Assembly (NCBI GenBank): GCA_023101725.1
Contig: JALJCO010010564.1
Span: forward strand, 488,939-552,938
Direction of reading: 5' to 3'
DNA length: 64,000 nt
Origin: Atherinomorus stipes
Lineage: Eukaryota > Chordata > Actinopteri > Atheriniformes > Atherinidae
Position numbers and translations under genes: made by a program. Below the pieces are notes generated by a model that worked only from the letters and a program-made list of their open reading frames with translations, was not told where the DNA came from and did not search any database. The stretch's first letter is position 1; each line of letters opens with the position of its first letter. This document shows positions 55,614-64,000 of the stretch, piece by piece.

Positions 55614-56795
55614 TCTGCTCCATATCTTCCATCTTTAATGTTGTTTCACTGCATGGTGATATGAATTATGCCGACACATTAAATTCTTAGGTTTTCTGTA
55701 AGAAAGCATAAAAAGATCCATGTTCTGCCAGAGTTTCTGTGAAGATGACATCATCATCATCATCCATGAAAATCCCTGCAGTGTGAGTTAATGGTGCTGC
55801 AGCAGGAACTGCAGTACTTGATGTCGACCAGCAGATGGAGCCAAGCAGCTGGAACATGCTGAGCAACGCCAGCTTTGCCTCGGCTGCAGACTGGAAACCT
55901 GCACGCTGGATTTCTCCCAGTTTACCTCTGATCTGCTGGACAGGTGTTTCCAGCCTGCAGGTGTGTCCGTGCTGAGTGCAGCAAACTACCTGGTCGTCCT
56001 ATAAACTGAAAATGAAGGTCTGAGAGACCAGGGTCAGCTGTGGCCAGGGAAGGTGGAGTTAATGGTCACTGGTGGCAGAGTATGTTTTCCCTCAGAACGA
56101 ACGTTGACTTTAAAGAGTTTGACACCATCAATCATAGATATACAGATCATAGATCACTGATGTGGCCTCAGAGCACATCATGATCACAGATGTCATTTTG
56201 AAGTAAATAATGTAGATTCAGAATCATTAAAGCTTAGGGCTCACAGACTCCATGTCGGGGCGCCAAACTTTTTATCTGGTATATAAATAATTCATGTAAT
56301 GCGTGTAGGATATTAAAACATCTAAATCTCCGATCAGGCCCCCGCCCCTGCTTTAGGCAAGCCTAATTTTCCACACCTGAATCAAATGGATGGCTTGTTA
56401 AAAGGCTTGCAAAGAACTTGATGAGGAAGTTCATGATGAATCTGAATCAGTTGTTGGAGTAGGAACCCATGGAAGAGATGCAGGGAGGGTCCTGAGGACT
56501 GGAGTTGGGAAAAACTCCAGGGTGCAGTATTTAATATTAATTTTACTAAAATAAATTTTATCATATATAAATAAGTGTTTTATCAATTTTGATTGGTCCA
56601 AAATGTATAAATATTCACATCTGAATACCATGCCAAAATCTACACGAAAAGATTCTTCGCCATTAGCATTAGCTCTGGAGTTGCTAGCTTGCTATGCATA
56701 GAATCAGCATCTTCCTACATTTCTCACTTTGAAGCAGACAGAACTAGAACTTCTAAGCTTCATATGGTGAGTTTAAACTGCTGCTAGAAAACAAA
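55614..56795. other. Downstream region, no gene seen
   Basis: Mostly unremarkable. GGTCCTGAGGACTGGAGTTG at 56487-56506 is the end of a hAT-type repeat; TTTATCAATTTTGATTGGTC at 56579 is related to the MITE at 44109. Confidence 0.4.
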
Positions 56796-57454
56796 GGCCC
56801 AATCCCAATGTTCCCCCTACTTTCAACCACTAGCCCTTACTGACTACCACTAGCCCTTGCCCACTATCACCACACCCTTGAATTGAAGCCACAAGGGGTC
56901 AGGCTTTGTAATCTTCCCTAGGAATTGGGACACCACTTGCTGCATTTACGTTCAGGCACGTAAGTGACTGTGTGGTGATGTTTGCACATACAACACACCC
57001 AGCAACAACACAGTTAACTGTTGTGGTCGTTTTTCTTTTTTCATCATTCATCATGCTTTTGCTGGATTAATAAACAAAACAAACACACAGGAAAGAAGTT
57101 GCCATGACGACTGTTGTCTCTTGTAAACTGCCCAAAACCTTTACATGCTTTTTATCAGTATTTTAGCCTAGCTAGCATGGCTAGTCTGGCTAACATTACG
57201 AGTTTTCTTCTCTGAGTCCTGTTGCTCTCCGGAGGTTGCTGTTGTTCCCTTTTCTCTGGCCCTTCCTCAGCAAGTCAGCATCTGACGTTCCTCACTCTGA
57301 AGGACTAGATTCACCCCCTACCCCTCGTTATGTCCACTACCTCTACATGCAAAGAGGGTTTGGGACAGCAAACCCTTCTCCTCCTTCACAGGAACGCGCA
57401 AAATGTAGGGATAGGGCGAAAAAGTAGGGCTAGTTAGTGTATTGGGACGCACCC
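56796..57454. repeat. Interspersed DNA element with GGCCCAATCCCAAT ends
   Basis: GGCCCAATCCCAATGTTCCC on the left; AGTGTATTGGGACGCACC on the right is roughly its inverse. Near both ends lie paired words (ACTAGCCCTTAC and GTAGGGCTAGTTAG). Interior not coding. Confidence 0.65.
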
Positions 57455-57734
57455 AAAAAGGTCCTTCTGAATACATCCCCTTGCCCTATATTCATTTCAT
57501 TTCTCTCATTTTCTTCATCCTTGTCAATTTTAACTGTACAGAACCCCACAATAAATAAAATACTCCATAATATATTAACATGAATAGCATGGAGAAGACA
57601 ATGTCTTATGTTACATGCCCCTTACAGAAATAAAAGACAACTTAGGTGGATAACTAAGCAGCAGTCTTTCTGCAGCCCATAAACAACTCTGTAGAGTGTG
57701 GAGAAACCCCCAAATAACTAATAGAGAGCTAAAT

Positions 57735-57900
57735 CTGAACTCACGGGACAATAGTACTCGTTTGTTCTTCATTCTACTTAAAGTATTGGTGAAATGAATT
57801 AGTTTTGCTGAAGATAATGCCTTATAGAGCTGCTGCACCGTCTATCCCATTATATGGATGTACACCGGAGGGTGGCTTAATCTAAATATCACCCAAATTA
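57735..57900. repeat. TTAA MITE family B, half copy
   Basis: CTCACGGGACAATAGTACTC, TCATTCTACTTAAAGTATTG and GATAATGCCTTATAGAGCTG follow the right arm of the 22823 copy. Confidence 0.7.
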
Positions 57901-58845
57901 TTATTACTTATTATTATTATTATTATTATTATTATGCTGATATGAAGCGGCTGTTCTCAGATTGTCTAGACAGCAGAGGAGACGACGTTCCCAGTAAGTT
58001 CCTGTAAAACTCACTGGGAGGTCTAACCCAGGTCCAGTCCTCCAGACCACCTTCAGACACATCCATACTCCGGCTCATTAGCAGGCCTCTGCAGACCTGA
58101 ATGATGTGCATGAGAGGATACAGCCAGGTGTGATTCAGGTGTGATGGAGGAGGAAGGCTCTAGAAGTTGCAGGACAGCAGCTGTGGAGGACTGGACCTGG
58201 TCTAACCTGATGACAGGACAGATGTGTCCAACATTTGATGTTCATCTGAAGTCGACTTGCAGCAAACGTCAGTCTAACTGTGACCTTGCAGGACCGGAGC
58301 TCGGGGACTATGCTGCCCCCTAATGGCCTACCAGTTCCATCAATGTGGGCTCTGGTTGCCATGGCAACCATTAATGAAACAGAGTCGATCATTAACGAGG
58401 TCCTTTGAGCGGCTTCCTGACAAACACTTATCAACAGTATCTGTTGGTAATTAGTCCTGGGAGAGGACGAGGACCAGTAATGTCTCCCAGAGGACAACAG
58501 GAGGTGCTGACAGAACCTCCTGGGACCCACGAGGACTAAACTCAGAGTCGGAGTCAACAACAGGAGACCAGAACGTCAGTCACTGTCAGGTCTGTGGTGC
58601 AGATGATGAAATCAGAGACCTGACAGAGGCCTGAAAACTGGAACTGGAGCAAAAGGTCATCCAGTAGGAGATCTAAGACCTGAACAGACAAAAAACCAGA
58701 GGACAGAGGGAAAGAGGGACAGTCTGCCAGCTGAAGACTCCACTGGGACACAAAACTTCCCTGTCCAACAATCCCTGAACACCTCATCCAGGTTTTAATT
58801 ATTAATACTGGTTGGTCATACTTTAATTGGTCACTGAGACGAGAG
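57901..58845. other. Downstream region, no gene seen
   Basis: Begins with an (ATT)n run. The rest is rich in CAGG/CCTG words but has no repeat period. A 141-codon minus frame (58135-58560) lacks recognisable motifs. Confidence 0.35.
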
Positions 58846-59456
58846 AAATAGGACCTCTAGGACCACTTAGAGACCTCCAGGACTAATCAGAGACCTCCAG
58901 GACTACCAAGAGACCTCCAGGACTACCAAAAGACCTCCAGGACTATTTAGAGACCTCCAGGACTTCCCAGAGACCTCCAGGAATAATCAGAGACATCCAA
59001 GACCAATAAGAAACATCAAGGAATACCCAGAGACCTCCAGGGCTACTCAGAGACCTTCAGGACCACCCAGAGACCTCCAGGAATAACCAGAGACCTCCAG
59101 GACCAATCAGAGACATCCAGGACTATTCAGAGACCTCCAGGACTACCCAGAGACCTCAAGAAATAATCAGAGACCTACAACACCAATAAGAAACCTCCAG
59201 GACTACCCAGAGACCTCCAGGGCTACTTAGAGACCCCCAGGACTAACCAGAGACCTCCAGGACTAATCAAAGACCTCCAGGATGACTCAGAGACCTGCAG
59301 GACTACCCAGAGACCTCCAGGACTAATCAAAGACCTCCAGGACTACCCAGAGACCACCAGGACCATTCAGAGACCTCCAGGATGACTCAGAGACCTGCAG
59401 GACTACCCAGAGACCTCCAGGACTACTCTGAGACCTCCAGAACTAATCAGAGACCT
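58846..59456 (+). repeat. 20-bp minisatellite, about 30 copies
   Basis: Unit AGAGACCTCCAGGACTACCC with variants (AATC, ACCA, GATGACTC in the second half). The period is exactly 20 along the whole run, with no indels seen. Confidence 0.97.
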
Positions 59457-59559
59457 GACTCAGAATGTCCCTTATCATAAAGACGGACACATCAAAAAGG
59501 ACATTAAACATGACATAAATGGTTGGACATGTCCACGCTGTGTTAGTCCTCCTTATTAT

Positions 59560-59828
59560 CAGTGTCCATGGAAGGCATCATTGTCCACGGAGGACATTAT
59601 TGTTCATGGAGGACATCTGTGTACATGGAGGACATTATTGTTTATGGAGGACATCTGTGACCATGGAGGACATTATTGTCAATGGATGACATTGGTCATG
59701 GAGGACATCATAGTCCATGGAGGACATCATTGTCCATGGAAGACATCTGTGACCATGGAGGACATTAGTGTTCATGGAGGACATAATGTCCATGGAAGAC
59801 ATCAGTGTTCATGGAGGACATTATTGTT
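59560..59828 (+). repeat. CATGGAGGACAT minisatellite, about 12 copies
   Basis: Core TCCATGGAGGACATTATTG with units of about 18-24 bp (TCATTG, CTGTGACC and similar spacers). A 103-codon frame through it is a by-product of the repeat. Confidence 0.93.
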
Positions 59829-60159
59829 GCTTTTTATAAAACTTTCCTGGAAACAAAAGTTTGCTTTCACTGTGAAAAAAACTGTTGACTGAACGTTTCG
59901 TACCGAGTCACTGCGGGGACTGTTTCCCATCAGCTCACATTGTCCACAGATTAAACTTTGACTGGAAACTTTGAAGAGTTGAGTTTCCTTCTGAGACCTG
60001 CTGACGAGGTGATGTCATCGACCCCCCAGGACCGCCTCTCCTCTTGTGGCTCCGACCACAGAGGATTGAAGTCAAGCAACAACAAAGCATGCAACATGCT
60101 CGCAATGCTGAGAAACTTTGTAGAGTTTGTGGAGTCGGTAAGCTACTTTGTTGTTATTT

Positions 60160-60560
60160 AATCAAATCAAATCAAAGATATTTTATTGATCCCCGAGGGA
60201 AAATTCATGTTTCAGTACAACCTGTCCAAGACACACAAACAAAAACAAGTCAGATCAGGCAGACTGTGGCCATGCAGCCCTTCGCAGGGCACACCTTTGC
60301 AGATATGGAAAACGATAACATGAGGAAAGGTGGGTAAGTGGTAAAAAAAAAAAAAGGGGGTCTCCAAACTCTCCACATACACAAGTGAAACACTTGGAGA
60401 CAAAAAAAGACACACCATACAAATAAGCACCAACTCAGGCATTCACAAAATGAAAGACGTGGTGGGCAGGCAGGTAGGGGATTCCCTCCAAACAGCAGAG
60501 TGAGGACATGCTCAGGCACCTTGCCAGCTCGGTCTGTCCAGAAGAGCGGGATTTACCGTT
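60160..60560 (-). repeat. LINE (L2-like) 3' end, minus strand
   Basis: On the minus strand it ends GAATTTTCCCTCGGGGATCA, ATAAAATATC, then (TTTGA)n. That conserved hairpin-like 3' end (TCCCTCGGGGA) and pentamer tail are characteristic of L2-type fish LINEs. The rest to about 60560 is probably its 3' UTR. Confidence 0.78.
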
Positions 60561-60624
60561 GTTCCAAAATTATCCACAGCCTCCCATTAAAGATGGAAAA
60601 ACTTATTTTCAAGTGAAATTCAGC

Positions 60625-61215
60625 ATATTGCCAAAAGTATTTGCTCACCCATCTAAATGATGGAATCAGGTGTTCCAATCACTTCCATGTCTACAATGTA
60701 TGAATGAAGCAGCTAGGCATGCAGACTGTTTCTACAAATATTTGTAAATATACTTGGTAAGATTTGATTTTTTTTTTCAGTGAGGAATTGGTTTCCATGC
60801 ATCCATCCGTACATCACCAGGTGCAATGCAAAGCGTGGATGTGGTGGTGTAAAGTAGCCTCTACTGGACTCTAGAGCAGTGGAGGCGTTCTCTGGAGGGA
60901 CCAATCATGCTTCTCCATCTGGCAATTTAATGGAGGAATCTGGGTTTGGTGGTTGCCAGGACAACGGTACTTGTCTGACTGCATTGTGCCAAGTGTAAAG
61001 TTTGGTGGAGGAGGGATTATGGTGTGGGGGTATTTTTTAGGAGCTGGGCTTGGCCCCTTAGTTCCAGTGAAAGGAACTCTGAATGCTTCAGCATACCAAG
61101 ACATTCTGGACAATTCCATGCTCCCAACTTTGTGGGAACAGTTTGGAGCTGACCCCTTCCTGCAGCAGTGCACAAAGCAGGTCCATAAAGACATGAGGCG
61201 CATTCGGACAGAGAG
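60625..61215 (+). pseudogene. Tc1-like transposon (second subfamily), truncated, with transposase C-terminal half
   Basis: Left end ATATTGCCAAAAGTATTTGC then GGAATCAGGTGTTCCAATCA. After a large deletion the transposase reads [59 protein letters not shown]. It stops at TAG 61217 region without the final catalytic part or right end. A different subfamily from the elements at 19069 and 44678. Confidence 0.85.
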
Positions 61216-61740
61216 GTAGCCGTCTGGAATTTAGTTAGAAGAACTATTCTTCCCCATCAGTTTGTGTTCGTAAATGAGGGAGGACCTCGTTAGGAACCAT
61301 ATTTGGTGCAATTGTCTGCGACAGAGAAATATTTATGCCCCAGCAGATCAAATACAAAACTGAGGTTTCTAATCTCTTTTATTCAAAACTATTACAAAAG
61401 CTAGCTTCAAAGCTTTCCATCGACACGGTCATTTGTATCATGTAACGGAAAACCCCCCCTTCGTTGGAATGCTGCCCTACCCTAGGAGCTGTATTTGGGT
61501 CATTAAATTAATATGAAAATAATTGCTTTTGGACATTTCAAAATAGTTATCGATTCTGGATGTGTACCATTGTGATGCATCGATTTAATAATGAGCTGGT
61601 ACACTCCTATTGTAATAGTTCTTGTTATTATTATGATCTCAACAAACAGTTTTAACAACTGTGGGACTTTTTAAATATGGTGGGACCTGGAAGAAGCAGA
61701 GATCCCGCAAGGGGCGTGGCTCGCCAGTTCTATCAGTCAC
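61216..61740. other. Downstream region, no gene seen
   Basis: AT-rich. CCATTGTGATGCATCGATTT at 61566 is typical of a hAT-like repeat. Confidence 0.35.
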
Positions 61741-63233
61741 CAAAAAGTGTTTGCCCCCTTCCTGATTTTTTTTTTTTTTTTTGCATGTTTGTCACATTTA
61801 TATGTTTCAGATCATCAAACAAATTTAAATGTGAGACAAAGACAACACAAGTAAACACAAAATGCAGTTTTTAAATAAAGACTTTTATTAGTGAGGGGGC
61901 AAAAAAATCCAAACCTCCATCGCCCTGTGTGAAAAAGTTTTAAAAGTTAACTGGTTTATCACATCTTTGGAAAGCTGAGTTCAATTTCTCTAGCCACACC
62001 AAGGCTGGATTACTGCCACACCTGTTTTCAATCAAGAAATCACTTAAATGGGACCTGCCTGACAAAGTTAAGTAGAGCAAAAGATCCTCAAACCTAGACA
62101 TCATGCTGCGATCCAAAGAAATTCAGGAACAAATGAGAAACAAAGTAAAACAAAGAAAAAAAAGTAAAAACAAAGTAATCTATCAGTCTGGAAAAGGTTC
62201 CAAAGCCATTTCTAAAGCTTTGAGACTCCAGAGAACCACAGTGAGAGCCGTTATCCAGAAATGTTGAAAACATGGAACAGTTCCTAGTGGTGGCCAGCCG
62301 ACCAAAAGTACCCCAAGAACACAGCGACAACTCATCCAAGAGGTCACAAAAGACCCCAGAGCAACATCCAAGAACTGCAGGGCTTACTTGCCTCAATTAG
62401 GGTCAGTGTTCATGACTCCACCATAAGAAAGACCGGGCAAAAATGGCCTGCATGGCAGAGTTTCAAGACCAAAACCACTGCTGAGCAAAAAGAACATAAA
62501 AGCTCGTCTCAGTTTAGCCAGAAAGCATCTTGATGATCCCCAAGACTTTTGGGAAAATACTCTGTGGACTGATGAGACAAAAGTTGAACTTTTTGGAAGG
62601 TGTAGGTCCCATTACATCTGGCGTAAAAGTAACACAGCATTTAAAAAAAAGGAACATCATAGCGACAGTAAAATATGGTGGTGGTAGTGTGATGGTCTGG
62701 GGCTGTTTTGCTGCTTCAGGACCTGGAAGACTTGCTGTGGTAAATGGAACCATGAATTCTGCTGTCTACCAAAAAATCCTGAAGGAGAATGTCCGGCCAT
62801 CTGTTGGTGACCTCAAGCTGAAGCACACTTGGGTTCTGCAGCAGGACAATGATCCAGAACACACCAGCAAGTCCACCTCTGAATGGCTTAAGAACAACAA
62901 AATGAAGACTTTGGAGTGGCCTAGTCAAAGTCCTGACCCGAATCCAATGGGGGAGTGGGTAGCCTAGTGGTGGCGTTGTGGGCTTTGGCGCGGAGGACGT
63001 GGGTTCGAGTCCCCGACACAACATTCGGGTGAACCACTGTGGACCAACTGCTCCCTGGGCACCCATTGCTCTCTGATACTACTGTACAGAGATGGGTAAA
63101 ATGCAGAATCCTAATTTCCGCTCGGGGATCTTAACAGTATAAGAAAAAAAAAAAAAAAAGACCTTAAAATTGACATGACCTTAAAAAAGGCAGTTCATGC
63201 TGGGGGTGGCCCAACCAGTTATTAGGTTTAGGG
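61741..63233 (+). mobile_element. Tc1-like transposon, broken by a SINE and an internal deletion
   Basis: Left end CCAAAAAGTGTTTGCCCCCT, then an inner inverted copy near 61930. Coding begins at about 62100 (LRSKEIQEQMRN) with frameshifts, then 62530-62945 is open: TFGKILCGLM, WRKSNTAF-type words in shifted frame, VKYGGGSVMVWGCFAASGPG, NDPEHTSKSTSEWLKN, WPSQSPDPNP. A SINE occupies 62949-63160. After it, CATGACCTTAAAAAAGGCAG resumes, then jumps from TTCATGCTGG to GGTGGCCCAACCAG, losing about 100 bases present in the 19069 copy. No right end. Confidence 0.88.
62949..63160 (+). mobile_element. tRNA-derived SINE inserted in Tc1
   Basis: A-box-like TAGCCTAGTGGTGG, B box GGGTTCGAGTCCCC (63001-63014), body with GTGAACCACTGTGGACC and ACAGAGATGGGTAAAATGC, then a 16-17 A tail. 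Same family as 33881-34105. Interrupts the Tc1 frame just after the DPNP word. Confidence 0.87.
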
Positions 63234-64000
63234 GTCGAATTTTACAGGATTGCAGGATTGTCAAATCTAGATACATAACTGGGTTTATGAGACGATGGCT
63301 GCTCTGACCGGTAACTCTTTCTCTCAAGGCTGCTTGCTGCCGTGCTGGATTTTCTGCTTTGCTCTCTGCTTTGCTCCTGCTTTGCTTTCTCTTTTGCTTG
63401 ATTTTATACCGATTTTATCTCCCTTTTTCCCTTTTTACTTGCAGTTACTTTTGAAAACTTGTAAATTACTGGGAGTCATACATTTTTCCACTGAAACTAC
63501 GATATTTTTTTTAGTTCTTTTATCTTCAGCGCTTCTGTGTGTGTGTGGCCTACACACAGCTGAAGCCTGACACAGCCTGGGTTTAGCACTCAACCAAATA
63601 GCTTGGAAAGGTGCTAACGCTAGGCTAGTAGCAACAAGATGCCTTCCCTCTCCACAGTCAAATCACGGTTTCCCACAGAAGATAACAGCACTGAGATCAA
63701 AGTTCATCGCATAGAAGTTAATGTGATGAAATGGACTGTGTGGAAATGAAACAACTCTGCTAGCAACTGTAAAACAGCGGAGTCGAGCGACCTAACACAA
63801 GGCTAAAAGGCAAAGATAACACAACCCAGAAAAAGGCTGCCTCTGTGAGTAACAACAAATCATCGAGTGATAAAACCTCCCTGGAACCGTCTCGGTGCAA
63901 AGCCAAAAAGTAAATCATGTCTCCTGGAAAAGGGAGGACGTGAGCAGATCGGCCAACGTCCGTAATGAGGCAGATCATCTCCACCTACAGCAACCAGGGA
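63234..64000. other. Unassigned; possible LINE or other repeat 5' region
   Basis: ATGGCTGCTCTGACCGGTAA near 63295 opens a 91-codon frame rich in Cys, Phe and Leu without recognised motif. The AG-rich sequence after 63650 has several interrupted frames (for example TVKSRFPTEDNSTEIK). It could be the 5' part of a retrotransposon running out of the window. No firm call. Confidence 0.25.

Noticed and set aside
58135..58560. 141-codon minus strand frame
   Set aside because: No recognisable motif, no splice-bounded structure; looks like chance in GC-richer sequence.
59581..59892. 103-codon repetitive His/Gly frame
   Set aside because: By-product of the CATGGAGGACAT minisatellite.

Overview
The window is vertebrate, and specifically teleost-like, genomic DNA. 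It holds one recognisable host gene, spread over more than 34 kb on the + strand and buried in fish-type transposable elements (Tc1, hAT, PIF/Harbinger, TTAA-target elements, LINEs and tRNA-derived SINEs). The gene is castor2 (GATSL2-like), an ACT-domain protein of the CASTOR family that acts at GATOR2 upstream of mTORC1. Eight coding exons are visible (9119-9189, 22457-22650, 29354-29486, 29922-30045, 31721-31831, 36768-36850, 43047-43141, 43227-43289). All have GT-AG boundaries and compatible phases, giving about 290 residues and a TGA stop. The first coding exon (about 38 residues) was not found and is probably upstream of base 1, so positions 1-9118 are probably intron 1.

Intron 1 holds the most unusual object, a 7.7-kb DNA transposon (1105-8786). 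It has TTAA target duplications and inverted ends starting AGGTCC, and it sits inside an older repeat whose uninterrupted relative is at 27083-27795. It carries two convergent decayed genes. One, on the + strand, has an acidic segment and a Cys-rich CxCGxC segment. The other, on the - strand, has at least six exons that splice in phase with only two in-frame TGA codons; I do not recognise its product. A 1495-bp Harbinger element with a CAG duplication, a foldback MITE and a hAT-like MITE are nested in it.

From 9.7 to 36 kb the castor2 introns hold several families of TTAA-flanked MITEs whose ends begin AGG (resembling the T2/Kolobok group), two hAT-like elements with perfect 8-bp duplications, Tc1 relics, a LINE reverse-transcriptase relic split by two other elements, near-palindromic foldback MITEs, SINEs and microsatellites. 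At 37.3-39.6 kb a MITE has been inflated by about 53 copies of a 34-bp satellite.

After the castor2 stop (43289) no further host gene is recognised. The right-hand 20 kb contains a 1.6-kb Tc1 element nested in a TTAA MITE, a three-level nest of DNA transposons (47.3-50.2 kb), a possible distal polyadenylation region (51.1-51.2 kb), a decayed minus-strand LINE reverse transcriptase (51.9-53.8 kb), two minisatellites (58.8-59.8 kb) and more Tc1, LINE and SINE pieces. All family assignments come from reading motifs by eye; no database search was run.
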